The notes beneath the pieces are model-generated. The model saw only the letters and a program-made list of their open reading frames with translations, was not told the origin of the DNA and made no database searches. DNA of 64,000 nucleotides from Mesodorylaimus sp. YZB2_4 (Eukaryota; Nematoda; Enoplea; Dorylaimida; Dorylaimidae), in NCBI GenBank assembly GCA_030248295.1, contig JASANH010001039.1, positions 1,426,001 through 1,490,000 of the forward strand. Reading direction: 5' to 3'. The translations under genes were made by a program, and so were the position numbers. Below are positions 12,380 through 23,099 of the stretch, in pieces. How positions within the stretch are numbered: position 1 is the stretch's first letter; every line of letters begins with the position of its first letter.

Positions 12380-13014
12380 CGGACAACTTGCTGTCTTTTA
12401 TTCTCTGTTAACTCTTCGCAGGCATTCAAACATTGCCACAAATTGCTACCGTTTATGCAGCCAATCATTCTTTGCAGAGTTTTCATTTTGAAATTACAAA
12501 ATATGCGATCACCTTTGACAGGTTTGAATTGTGCAAAGTCTCCCATCATGACTAAATGACATCCTCCAAAAACTGCATCTTTGTTTTTTAATATGTCGCT
12601 CAACCGCAAATGGATAAAAGCGAGCATATCGTTGGAAACCATAGATATCTCATCGATAATCAGTAGTTTCATATCGCGCAAAACATTATGCATCTGCCGT
12701 CTATCCGCAGGCGATAAGGGTTCGAAATGCTTGCTGCCTTTACTTTGCACTGGTAACTTTAATAATCGATGAATAGTCGTCCCTCCCACATTCTTCGCTG
12801 CAATTCCAGTTGGTGCTGCAACGTGCATAACAAGATGTTTGCTCTCAGCGTGCTCTTTCCACCAAGCACGAATCGCATCGATCAAAAAACTTTTACCAGT
12901 GCCACCAGGCCCATTGACATAAAGTATCAACTGACCACTTTTGCCTTGTACAGCATCGACGATCCGCTGTACTACTGCTCGTTGCTTTTCATTCAATCTT
13001 TTATCGTATTCTAC
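12373..13014 (-). pseudogene. PIF1 helicase, ATP-binding N-terminal piece
   Basis: The frame opens directly after the TAG at 13015 and reads LNEKQRAVVQRIVDAV, the standard start of the helicase domain. Walker A is GPGGTGKS (about residues 29-36 counted from the Leu at 12996). The PTGIAAKNVGGTTIHRLLKLP segment and Walker B IIDEISMVS (about 113-121) follow, then GDFAQFKPV (152-160) and the LTENKRQ arginine motif. All ATPase motifs are intact. The upstream TAG and the downstream shift are the only visible lesions. Confidence 0.75.
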
Positions 13015-13924
13015 CTAACTCATTTTCGCTTTCACCTGCCCGTAATCTACTAATTCTTTAACAGCGACAGACATCTCGATAGGTTCTCCCATCATTTCAG
13101 CGTGCTCTTCCAAATCCATCTCTTCCTTTTCACTTATTGGTTTTTGCTGCTCTTCTATCATTCTCTGTTCGCTTGCATACCTTGTTTGCCATGTTTCGTG
13201 ATATTGTTTCAACTGACAATACATACCTGAAGCCACAAACTCCTCAAATGTTTCCTTCATAGATTTCCCGGGCAGAATCAAGTTTTCTTCACTTCGAAAT
13301 GGAACAAACATCAGCAACAAACCGTAGTAGTATGCATCAGATTGTTCTTTCAACTTTGGCATGGGATGGATTATTAAATGTGGTATAGCCCTGCGTTTGA
13401 TCCGACCCATACCATTTTGCAACTCCAAAATTTCTTGCTCGTCCCTCTTATCATTTTTAAGTTCCCACTCGGTCTCTTGCTCAGCTCCACTCAAATTAAC
13501 ACTACTATCGCTTTCGTCCTCAATTTCGTCGTCCTGGTCATTCAGCTCGCCAACTTTGTCAACTCGTCCGTTGCCCGAGTTCACTTGATTTAAACTACGC
13601 CGATTACAACCATGCTCGGCCATTGCGTTATCCTCCTCGGCTTCTGGCCCGCTTTCGTCCTCTACTTCGCCCACTGAACTACCAGATTGCCCGTTCTTTT
13701 TGCATCCATTGTCGATTTGCATGGTTGCCTTCTTTGACTTGTTATAGCACATATCATACCATTTCGTAAATTCGTACAAGTTTATATTTTCCAAGCTTAT
13801 CGGCCTGTTTGGGTAACGATCATTAATCCAGCTCGGCTCGAAGAACGCGCGTGATTCTGGGTTTTCCTCACTCAATTTTTTTAATTTCCTATAGCCTTTC
13901 AACCTGCGCATTCTGTCGAATGGC
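13015..13924 (-). pseudogene. Helitron-type pre-helicase region
   Basis: The frame carries FEPSWINDRYPNRP, LYEFTKWYD and, after an acidic low-complexity insert (roughly residues 85-150), IPHLIIHPMPK and YYYGLLLMFVPFRSEENLI. These match the segment that joins the Rep and helicase domains in Helitron proteins. The Asp/Glu-rich insert is unlike typical Helitrons. The 5' end meets the next piece by a frame change near 13940. The Rep nuclease normally sits upstream of SWI..YP.RP, but here only about 30 codons separate that motif from the cysteine-rich piece, so the nuclease is deleted or was never there. Confidence 0.65.
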
Positions 13925-14159
13925 TGTTTCGCAGAGTAGATACTGCTGGAACGTTATTCACTCTCAACGATGCCAGACACCGACTGCAAAACCACGCCCT
14001 ACCATTTTCATCACCATGACAATCTCGAAACCCATCGATGGCGCAAATCAGCGCTGCCTGAGCCGCAACCTGACCATACACTGCCCCCTTTTTCTTCTTA
14101 CCCAATACACACTTTATTCCTACACATGTACCCTCATCGTCATATTCATAACGCATTAG
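13899..14159 (-). pseudogene. Cysteine-rich piece upstream of the missing Rep region
   Basis: This short frame ends in WFCSRCLASLRVNNVPAV. The C-x2-C followed by a basic and an N-P-A word resembles the segment just before the Rep domain in Helitron proteins. It is in the same frame as the larger upstream piece and is separated from it only by the TAG at 14160-14162. Confidence 0.5.
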
Positions 14160-15263
14160 CTAAACGAATTTCCGATAAAATAATTCCCTACAACACCCGC
14201 AAGCAAACAATGGTTTTTCGCGAATACACCTTTGAAATTTTTTTGCCCACTTCGACTTACAAAACTCAACAGCAAAAAATTTTGCCTCACCGTCCTTCTC
14301 TACCACTGCTCCTACAAACCCAGCAATGGTCGGTTCTGGCAAATCGCTTTTGCTCGCTACTAAAGTTTTCGCCATTTCTCGCATCGGGTTCACTGAAATC
14401 GAAAACCTAATTACTTGCAACGTCCACTTTTCAAGGAAAGGCTTCTCTGCAAATCGCTTTTCGGCAAACTTCGACTGGCTTCCACATAAATCAAACAGTA
14501 ACATTTCCAGAAAACGGCGAGCACTTGCAACATCGTTATTACACGTTAGCAACGACGCACGGCCAAATACATTCGACAATGATAACTTAGGCCAACGAGC
14601 ATGAATTGCACACATATAACTTGCCATAATAGCTTTCTGTACATCACCGTCTGCAAAACCCTCATCAACAAATGCAAGCAAAATATCTAACTTCCGTATA
14701 TCATTTAACCACTCCTCTATTCGTCTCAAAACATTAAAATGCACACCTAACCTTCGCAAAAACAACAGCTCATCAGCCCATTCTTTCCCTACTTCCTCTT
14801 GCCCTAAACACACCAACGAATTACCTTGCTTATATTCTAGATTATCCTCACACTTACCATGCCATTCCCCATTACAAGCACATAACAAATCCAAACGACC
14901 GCACACGCGTTTAGCATAGCCGACTTCACTTATATCATACTCATCGTCACCCTTACTTTTCTTATCAAACAAGCTATTACCTACGCCATCGCTGCTGATA
15001 TCTACACCTACAGCCCCATCTTTATCAATCTCCTCATTACCTGAATCCACTTCCATTTTCTCAACGACTTTCACATGTTGCATATGATCGTAATACCCAA
15101 GTCGTCCACTAGCCATAAACTCTCTAACATTTCGCGCTGTAGATATGTCCAGTAATAATCGCGCCAGTCGAAAACAATATTCCTGCGGCAACTTGCAAGT
15201 ATCATTATCACATGACCAAAAATCGTCGCCTCTAACTTTCATTTCTTCCGTCTCGTGACGCAT
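14160..15263 (-). pseudogene. N-terminal region of the element protein, unrecognised, with CxxC end
   Basis: This is a 367-codon frame. It contains a C..DTCKLPQEYCFRL cysteine cluster near the start, several Cys and His residues in the middle, and ends with FACGCCRELFYRKFV, which resembles the cysteine motif at the start of Helitron Rep/helicase proteins. I recognise no domain in the first 300 residues. It joins the upstream frame by a shift near 15255 (overlap 15239-15263) and continues in frame past its TAG into the next piece. Confidence 0.5.
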
Positions 15264-15738
15264 AGCCCATCGTCTAATAGGCTTTGGTCAATATCGCCTC
15301 GCATCCACACATTTCCAATCCGCGATGAACCATCCCATTCCGAAGGATCACGCAACTTCCATAAAATATCTACACCACTATCTGGTATACGCCACCGATA
15401 TGTAATACGGGCTCGTTTATTGTAATAAATCCATCCGAAAATCCCCATTGTCGATATTCAGCGCCACGAGCAACCAGCAATTGTTCTCTGTCCACTTTGC
15501 CCACACGTTGCCTATAATCGAAATCCACAAAATACGGCTGGTAATCGCTGCTATGCCTCCCATCACCACAAATATCACCGAGGGCCAGTTTTCCACTTAC
15601 ATCTGCATCCATAAATCGTTGCAAAATAACCATCGCCTCTTCCTTCACCAATAAACTCAACGTCCTAAATTTGCTGGCCTTCTCCGCTCGCCAATTCCAA
15701 TTCTTATAAATTAAAGCTTTCAAATCGTCGTATTGCAT
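15239..15738 (-). pseudogene. Unrecognised N-terminal pieces of the element protein (two overlapping frames)
   Basis: Two frames overlap here, 15370-15738 and 15239-15448. The first begins MQYDDLKALIYKNWNWR. It carries YFVDFDYRQRVGKV and GAEYRQWGFSDGFI, then the reading continues in the other frame as YYNKRARITYRWRIPDSG and WKLRDPSEWDGSS. The switch lies around 15440. The Trp/Tyr/Arg richness suggests a folded domain, but I do not know it. Confidence 0.45.
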
Positions 15739-15776
15739 CGGCTTCTCTTTCTTCCGCTCATTCCCCCAAGCCTTCG

Positions 15777-16774
15777 CTACTCGTTTCTTCTTTCGACGAT
15801 GCCGGTGTTCATTAAAGCTTTCGACCCTTGATAATAAATAGGATTGATCGCCACATCGACCGATGTCCGTTGCAAAGCAGCACTATCCCACGCGCCTCCG
15901 CCACCAGCTGATTCGACATTAACAGAGGCAGCACCATTGCACATATCTTCTTGCACCTCTATCCCATCATTCTGCTCAATTGTCGACTGCTGCTTACCAA
16001 AATCCTCTTCCGATGCATCAGCCAAGCTCGAATGTTTGTCTTCTCGTCCGAGTGATTGCCCTCGCCCAACTTTTTCCCATACTTTGCCATCATTATCCTC
16101 AACTGCCGTTCTACTAGCCTGAAAAACCTTGGTTTCATACCTCGCATTTTCTTTGACACAATGGCTGAGCGTGCTCGTAAACGCAACACTTCCCTTTCGT
16201 TCTTGTCTCCTTCAACCACTTGCGACATGCCGTTGTCGTCCATAACGTTACCTGCAACCACATTAGCGATACACTCACCCAAATGTTGCTCCATTCCCGC
16301 CTTTGCCATTTCCAAAATCATTCTGTCCTCTTCACTCTTCTCGACTTGGCTGGAAACCACTTCTGTTATTGTTTCAGTCACCGTTCCTTCCAAGTCCATG
16401 GTTATACCAGCAATCGTTCCAACCCCATGGCTACTACCTATAACCACTTGCTGTAACAAAAAATGAATATAACCTGCAATACTGCGAAAACCGCGCCTCG
16501 CTTGGCCACACTTTATGCACCCCCACTCCTTGTCACTTACGCGTCCTCGAAACCGCACAGTCTTCCCACTGACTTCTGTAGATGCATATCGACTAGTCTC
16601 AGCGCTTTCTACCACAGCCAACAAGTCATTCTCGACCAATCGAACGATGTACCCAATGCTGCTCATCCCTCCACCTGTCTTTGCACCGTGATCCAACCGC
16701 TTCTTTTGCATATCGCTCAGCTCAATATCAATCCACCTGTTTTGTTTTCGATCTACACACTCCAATACCTCCAT
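15777..16774 (-). pseudogene. Unrecognised N-terminus of the element protein (two overlapping frames)
   Basis: The frame 15959-16774 starts with MEVLECVDRKQNRWIDIEL and contains a C-x2-C (WGCIKCGQARRGFRS) that may bind zinc. Near 16030 the reading passes to the frame 15777-16025 (ADASEEDFGKQQST). Near 15790 it passes to a very basic stretch HRRKKKRVAKAWGNERKK leading into the next piece, which looks like a nuclear localisation signal. No domain is recognised. The Met at 16774 is simply the first available. Confidence 0.4.
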
Positions 16775-16799
16775 TCCTGTCGAATCAAAAATTTTCCTA

Positions 16800-17159
16800 A
16801 AACAACAGACGGCATCTGCTATATTACGTCAACAAACAAACCCCCACGCATCGCCTTTTTTCAATTCACATCCTTCACACAAGCTATTTAAATACTCATG
16901 CAAAAATTCCAAATTACTAACTATCCGCATATTCCACAATAAAATTTTTATCATATAGCCCCTACCACAAAACTGCCATGAATTACTCCCCACATTTCTC
17001 CACACACCTCATCCATAAAATATCTATGTCATTACCAAATACTGTAGTTCCAGAAAACACTGATGATAACACCCCCTCGCTGCCACCCGCCGCCACCCCA
17101 TCAGCACGTGACCATGCATACCCCATTACTATACCCAGATGCCCACCGACCATGCCAAA
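16800..17159. other. 5' flank of the Helitron-like gene
   Basis: I see no gene. The plus strand is C-rich and G-poor from about 17060 to 17230. This is the region in which a promoter for the minus-strand element gene would lie, but I find no clear TATA box or Helitron 5' terminus. Confidence 0.35.
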
Positions 17160-17680
17160 ACATCCCCCACTGTACTTTCCACAGCCCACACACGCAAAAC
17201 ATACGCCCCCCTCCCCTCGCCTATGGCGCTAATCTCTATTCCCTGAGCTAACACGCGCTTACGATGAATTGCACAACGTCACCGCAACCCGCCCGCCTAT
17301 AAACAAACATGCGACCCTAACGAAATCACAGCACACCAAATAGCCAAATCGCTATTTCGCGTACCACCATCGACAAAATTTTCTTTTCCATCTAATTTCA
17401 AAAAACTTACCCTTATTTTCTACAGCACAGCGAAAACTTCTCTACAAACTTCATATCTGAACCAAATGTCACCACTCAAAATTTCCGAAAAACAGTCATC
17501 CTATAATTTCCTCGCAGCCATCCGCCGCCTTTCCTTTAACACATCCGTGTTCACACCGCACCATACTTTCCACAGAACTCACACGCTAAACATACCCGCC
17601 TCTTTCCTCGCCTATAACGATACTCTCTATTCCTAAACTAACCGCTCCCGCACTGACGATTACAACCTGTTTCGTCCTAT
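17160..17680. repeat. Direct repeat unit A (about 1-kb period)
   Basis: This unit and the one at 18195-18645 share the order of words: 'cctatggcg', 'tctctattcc', 'gatgaattgcacaacg', 'aacaaacatg', 'cttatttt', 'tcctcgc', 'cgccgcctttcctttaac', 'cacagaactcacacg', 'aaacatac', and a second 'cctataacgatactctctattcc'. The short 'cgcctatggcgat..tctctattcc' word occurs at both ends of the unit, so each unit carries an internal repeat about 400 bp apart. This looks like a subterminal repeat array of the neighbouring element. Confidence 0.65.
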
Positions 17681-17865
17681 TCGCCGACACATTTCATACT
17701 TCCACTAACCATGTAAATAAGCTACAATATTCTTTAAAATAACTTATTACAATCTTAATTATATTCTTCCATCCTTGCATTAGAATACAAACTCAACTCT
17801 TGGGCAACAAACTTGCACATTTCATCATATTGCGCAATAACACCCACCCCTGCCCTAAGAAGTCG

Positions 17866-18075
17866 GCTAATTTTGCGCCACTTTTGCACTTTGTCCCCCA
17901 AATGTCTTAGGCTTAGCCTACGATAGGCACGATTTCGAGCTTAGCTACAATGCGCTGGATTTCCAGCTTCTGCTGGAGCTAAGGTAAGCTGGCTTCAGGC
18001 TTAGGCTAGATTAGGCTGGTTTTGGCGCTCCATCTAGAATGCGCTAAATTTGAAAAGCTTAGGCTATCATAGACT
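17866..18075. repeat. MITE-like sequence rich in AGGCTTAGGCT
   Basis: This sequence lies between the two 1-kb repeat units. It begins with 'cacttttgcactttgtccccca' and has internal 'taggcttagcct' and 'aggcttaggct' words in both orientations. The first word matches the terminal inverted repeat of the element at 28361-28539 (cttttgc..tttggtcccca), and the internal words match too, so it is probably a diverged copy. Confidence 0.5.
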
Positions 18076-18194
18076 GCACTTGAGGATTAAACTACGAAAA
18101 AAAACGAAAATCTAATAGCTGCCCAACTTTTATCGCAAGCAACCACGATAAGTCTCACAGCCTCCACCACCACTCGTCTCTCCTAACGTCCGCC

Positions 18195-18645
18195 GGCTAC
18201 AAAATTATACCAAAAAGCCACCGCCCCCCTTGGCCTATGGCGATAGTCTCTATGCCTCGATGAATTGCACAACGCACCGCAACCCCGCTGCCTACAACAA
18301 ACATGACCGGCTACATACATCGCGTCTCGCCGCGAATCCCAAGACCTCTCGCTTTTTTTCCTCAAACCATCTAAAAAACCCCCTTATTTTTACAAACATT
18401 ACCCTCATTTTGTAGAGCGTTCAATTCTCTATAAACCACATGTCTGATCTACCTATGTCAACACTAAAAATTTTGAGAAAACAACGGTCATAAAATTTCC
18501 TCGCTGCCAACCGCCGCCTTTCCTTTAACCCGTAGGCATAGACACCGCACTATACTTTTCACAGAGCCCCACGCAAAACATACGACGCCTATGGACTCAC
18601 CCTCTATTCCTAAGGTAAGCGCTACCGCGCTTGCGATAGCCCGCA
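18195..18645. repeat. Direct repeat unit B (about 1-kb period)
   Basis: This is the second copy of the repeat described at 17160-17680, offset by about 1,012 bp at the left word and 970 bp at the right word. Similarity is clear but broken by small gaps. It ends just before the AT-rich gap leading to the lectin array. Confidence 0.65.
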
Positions 18646-18649
18646 TGCG

Positions 18650-19288
18650 AGTATAAACTTTATCTTCCAGTGGTCAGGTGAGGGTGCAAACAAAAAACAA
18701 AAATTCTGCTAACGTTAAAATCTCCCAGTCAGCAGAAAAGCATCGCCTTATAAATATTTATCTTGTAACTTTGCTCATTATTGTCAGCATTTTGCTAAAA
18801 TTCTCCTGTCTCCGATTCTGTCCTGATGTCACTAGCTTTTATCGCGAGCATTTTGAACCAGGTCTTTCTTGAAAGAAGGACTTGTTTTGAAATCAATTTG
18901 CGCGGTAATCGTTTGGAATTGGGAACCCCGGATCGGAATTTGATATTTCCTGTTCATGGGGAGACGAATGATCAAAAAATGTTTTTTGATTCTTAGTGTT
19001 GAAAATATTTAAATCTGCCGCTCATTTTGTATAGGAACTTTAAGAAGATTGTGCCATGTCTGCTAGCTGGCGCTGCACTCTCGTACTTTGTGCCACGGAC
19101 TGCACGGATGGAGGCATGGCTATATAGCGCACCAGAAGTGCGCTTGGACGACATGAAAAATCAAACTAAACTGTAATATTGTCGATTACAACAAGTTGAA
19201 TCACAAGTTTATTGCACTCGTCTGGTTTTTTTTCTACGCCAACTTGCAGCGAAGGCTGCTATGGCAGCTTGTGAGAAAAATGCTGTTG
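18650..19288. other. Gap, no gene seen
   Basis: AT-rich sequence follows the repeat units up to the 3' end of the first lectin-like gene. A 64-codon frame (18678-18872) has one hydrophobic stretch but no splice or domain support. Confidence 0.4.
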
Positions 19289-20843
19289 TCATGGGTCGTA
19301 GGTGTAGTGAGCGCAAAACGCATCTTCCTTGAATCGATCAGCTTCAGGGCTATGCCATGAAAATAACTCGCATTTTTTGGCGGCTTCGTACCAATTGAAA
19401 CTACGACACCAGATGTAGCTGGCGCATTCATTGGTGCAGGCTTGTAGAGAAGTAACAATCGCGGACACCACAACTGTTTCGTTCATGCATTTCAATGGGA
19501 CTTGGATGAAGTCTTGTACTTCGTCTAAAACCAGGGAAAAAGAAATAATAATACCAGGGAACTTCACAGAATTCGTACATCATTATTCCTAAAAGTTTTG
19601 TGAATTATGCTATGTATTGTAATCCCCCAACTGGATCTCTAACTAGAATTGCATGCTGTATACCCACTCAGCATTTATGATAAGTAACACTGTCGGTGGG
19701 CTCTCACGGCAGATTCTCTCTGACCCCTTGTCAGGCTCTCTCGGGGTTCTCTTCCTTTGACACACCTCTATACTAGGAGCACCATCCGCCCTAGGGCATC
19801 CTGGACCAGGTACCTACATCCTCAGGCATTTCGTGTGCGTTTGAGTCTATGTCCCTACAACAACCCAGACTGTCTCCTCGTTAGGCTTCTGTCTCTCTTT
19901 TTAGAGCACCTATAGGGTGCATGATACCCTTTTCCTGGCGCCTAATGTCAGCGAGGATGTATGGCTCGCAAACCCACCTCTAATCACCGAGGATTGAACA
20001 TGGGACGCGTCCAGCCATTCGCTCCCCAGCAATACGGACAGACGAATGCTGAATCACTACGCCCCCTCGGCCGTGAATTTATGTAACTTACTCGTTACAA
20101 CGCAGAGAACAAAGAATTGCTTGGTACAATCGGTATCACCAAAAAACCGAGAATTTTTCTCTCTCAAAAATATGCAGTCCTGATTTGTGCCATTGTCGAC
20201 CAATTTGGATCTGTCTCTCATCACGGTATTGGCCCCATTTAAATTCTGATCTGCTGTCTTATTGCCATTGTACCAACGTACGGCTGGTAAGTCTGACAAA
20301 CCGTTAGAATTCCCCTTTGCCGCTACACGAGCTACGGCTCCAACCGAGCGATTAAAAGCCCCCTGAAAAAGCATGCACCCCCAAAAGAAGAGTTTTCTTT
20401 TTGAAAAACAAGATTCTCACCCCGAACGAATCGTAAATGGAGACAGCTTCGGAATGAGTGTGGATTTGCGCAAATACGCCTCGAGTGCTCGCACATAGCC
20501 AGAAGGCGTTTGACCAATCGGCAACAGTGTAGTTTGCCCCATTCAGATCTCTGGCTGCTTCACCTGGCACGCTGGCCAAATAAAAGCAACGGCCACCGTT
20601 CACGACACCTTTGAATTCACTGGCACAATAGCTCATGAATTCCGATTTGTCAGAGTAACATTTCTGCGCTGAATTGAAAAAAACAATTTTTTTAAAGTAT
20701 AAATTTTAGAATGAGAAGATATGAGTATGAGCATGTATATATTTTTTTAAAAAGTACATGCTTCGAAAATGTGGCCTACCTGCATTAGGGTGGGAAAAAA
20801 TAAATAATAGCAATAGTGGGCAGATGCTGTTAAATGTTCCCAT
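19289..20843 (-). CDS. Secreted CTLD-PAN protein, copy 1
   Basis: Exons on the minus strand: 20780-20843, 20421-20668, 20092-20362 and 19289-19524 (64, 248, 271 and 236 nt), giving 272 aa with phases 1, 0, 1. Exon 1 encodes a signal peptide (MGTFNSICPLLLLFIFSHPNA). Exons 2-3 form a C-type-lectin-like domain with VVNGGRCFYLA, an N-glycosylation site in ANYTVADW, and a closing FGDTDC...FFVLC. No EPN/QPD or WND calcium motif is seen, so sugar binding is not predicted. Exon 4 is a PAN/Apple domain with CMNE, CTNECASYIWCRSFNWY, KCELFSW and a final Cys, ending TYDP. A SINE sits in intron 3. The protein is likely secreted and may bind ligands in defence, adhesion or matrix; its actual role is unknown. 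Confidence 0.85.
19690..20080 (-). repeat. tRNA-derived SINE in intron 3 of CTLD-PAN copy 1
   Basis: Read on the minus strand, this has a tRNA-like head (ggccgagggggcgtagtgat) with a degenerate B box around 'gttcaatcctcggtg', then the body words 'tttgcgagcc' and 'cctcgctgac' shared with the copies at 34745, 49290 and 53310. It lies 12 bp inside the 5' splice site of the intron and does not break the exon. Confidence 0.65.
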
Positions 20844-21289
20844 TTTCAAAACTGCCCCATAGACATAACCAAGTGACGCTCAGCCTGACCAATTTTGAAA
20901 AAGGAAGGAAGCCGAGAAATTTGTGTTGCGTCGATACTTTGGTATCCAGTGGCAACTGTTCAATCTTCGCGTATTGTACCCTCTCTTGTAACCCCCAGAG
21001 CGAATAAACGATGTCCACCCAATTGTTCTAGGAAGCACTCTTCGAGGAACTTGGCCTTTGTGGTGTCTCTTAGAACATTTCGCCAACACCTACTGGTGTG
21101 TCTATTTCAGCTGAAAATCGTTTCGATAGCTCGCTAGTCTAGTAGCAACCCACCAATGCACTCTACTTGTGTCACTTGTACAGCTATCCAATAGTCATAC
21201 AGTATTGTACGTGGGGAGGGGGAGGGGGCAGAAGCTTCGCAGGGCTGCCCCAACTATGCAGACTTCAGAAGCATTGTGCCTGCTCATCA

Positions 21290-21370
21290 TATTGTGGCCC
21301 GTTGCCCAAACTCTCGCATTTGCGAAAATCCACACTCATCGCCAATCCGAAGCGTGGTTGATCTTACTTG
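21290..21370 (+). pseudogene. Relic of CTLD exon 2 on the plus strand
   Basis: A short stretch reads gcatttgcgaaaatccacac followed by tcatc and, after six inserted bases, tccgaagc. It matches the FAQIHTHSEAV coding word of exon 2 in the neighbouring genes but in the opposite orientation to copies 1 and 2. Little else of the gene survives around it, so this is a decayed plus-strand copy between two minus-strand copies. Confidence 0.5.
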
Positions 21371-21962
21371 TTAACGTTTTTGTGGTTCTGGTGGAAACCA
21401 AATGTTTTATGTGCACGTTATTTTACACTCGCCCGGCTGGACCACCTCGTATGGGGGCAAAATGACCTGCGGCAAACCAACTGACACCGTTGACATTTTT
21501 AAAATAGATTAGAAAGCTTTCACTTGGGTCGAAATTTGTATGTCTAATGGCAACTTCAGCTCTCTGACACAAAGTGTACCGTGAGCATACTCGAAATCCC
21601 GACTGAATATTTCTTGAAAAATTGATTACGTGGCCGCAAGGCGTAAGGAAGTGAGCATTCGCAAGCACCTGGGCGACAGCTTCAACATTTTGCACACTCT
21701 AATATGCACAGGCTACCAAATATCGATCTGTAAAAGATAATCGGCTTGTCTTGGGACACCCGTGTACTTTTATTTGGCCAATGCGGTGTGAAAAAAATTT
21801 ATGAAGCGATTGCATTAAACAGGCATCTCCAGTGCGTTTTCATTGTTTAATCTCGAAAAGATGATTTAGAGCACTGGCACGATTTATTCACCCGCTGTCT
21901 GTTTCATGTTCATCATCTAGCCAGCACTGCTGTTTCCCAGTTGAAAATGCACGAAACATTGA

Positions 21963-23099
21963 TCATGGATCGTACGTATAATGCGCGCAAGTTGTATCCT
22001 GCTTGAAGTGATCAGCTTCCTGGCTATACCAGGAAAACAACTCGCATTTCCCAATTGACTCGTACCAATTGAAACTTCGACACCAGATGTACCCAGCGCA
22101 TTGATTGGTGCAGGCTTGCAATGAAGAAACACTCGGGGATGCCACAACCGCTTCGTTCATGCAACTGGTTTCATTTAGAGAGAAGTCTTGCTTTTCGTCT
22201 AAAAGAAACCAAAGAAATCCAGAGCTTTGGCGTGGAAAATTGCATAACTTACTGAAGATGGTGCAAAGTACGAAAGCTAGACGACTACAAGTGGCATCCC
22301 CAAATATTTTTTGACTTGGTCCTCTTAAATATATGCACGGCTCATCCAGATGCGTCTCAGCTGTGTTTGACCTGTTCCGTATTAAAGTATTGACTCCATT
22401 TAGATTCTGTTCGCGCTGCCCGTAGCCATTCAGCCAACGTACACTTGCTAAGTCTGACAAGCCACTACTGTTCCCTCTCGCTGCTACCCAAGCCACTAAT
22501 CCAGTTGAGACATCAAAATTTTTCTGAAATGGTAGACAGTTTGTACCTCTTTATAGTAAAAAACTAGAAATATACCCCGAACGAGCTGTAGATGGTTACT
22601 GCTTCGGAATAAGTGTGGATTTGGGCAAGTGTGCCTTCAGTCTGCTTGCACATGTCAAAAGCGGCTGTCCAATTGGCTATGGTGTGCTGCGCCCCGCCCA
22701 GGCTGCGTTTTGGTTGGCCTGGCAATGTTACATTGGCCAAGTAGAAGCAACGACCACCGTTCACGACGCCATTGTATTTATTGGCACAATCGTTGATAAA
22801 ATCGGTTTGGCTCGAATAACATTTCTGACCTGCAAGTGAAAGAAGGAAGCGTTAAATCATCAGATCTTAGGGTCGTCAGGATTATCAGATCTCAGGGTTG
22901 AACCTAGCGATCAAGTGTCTAACCTCGCGTGAATGAGAGCGCCCGGTTTTTGACAACCTCAATCTTCGGATTTTGAAAGCAAAAAATGAGAGTGCTTGAA
23001 TTTTGTGAAACGAGTACGTCGACAAACTTAATCTATACCTGCATTTGTGTGGAGCAGAAGGAATAAGAAAAATGTACATATCTTCGTAGTTCTAGCCAT
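21963..23099 (-). CDS. Secreted CTLD-PAN protein, copy 2
   Basis: Exons: 23039-23099, 22576-22829, 22253-22523 and 21963-22198, giving 273 aa. Introns 2 and 3 are only 52 and 54 nt. Intron 3 keeps an open frame, so the CTLD and PAN exons can be read through without splicing. The signal peptide is MARTTKICTFFLFLLLHTNA. Exon 2 has two extra codons (NVTLPGQPKRS) compared with copy 1. The CTLD half has AWVAARGNSSGLSDL and FGDATC..AFVLC. The PAN half has CTNQCAGYIWCRSFNWYES and ends TYDP. Nothing is broken. Confidence 0.85.

Larger units (their letters stand above)
10330..16774 (-). pseudogene. Helitron-like helicase-USP polyprotein gene, broken
   Basis: This entry covers a single long gene that has decayed into about ten overlapping frames on one strand. 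Reading 5' to 3' (16774 down to 10330), an N-terminal region of about 850 codons that I do not recognise is followed by a CxxC...LFYRK cysteine motif as in the region before the Rep domain of Helitron proteins. Then come a Helitron-type pre-helicase region, a PIF1-family helicase and a C19/USP protease domain. In-frame TAG codons interrupt it at 14160-14162 and 13015-13017. Frame changes occur near 16030, 15790, 15440, 15255, 13940, 12390 and 12197. Phase is otherwise maintained, so the damage is recent or partly due to assembly indels. No HUH (HxH) nuclease motif is visible. Confidence 0.75.

Noticed and set aside
13361..13593. Two plus-strand Ser-rich frames
   Set aside because: Antisense of the acidic insert in the pre-helicase region; composition explained by that.
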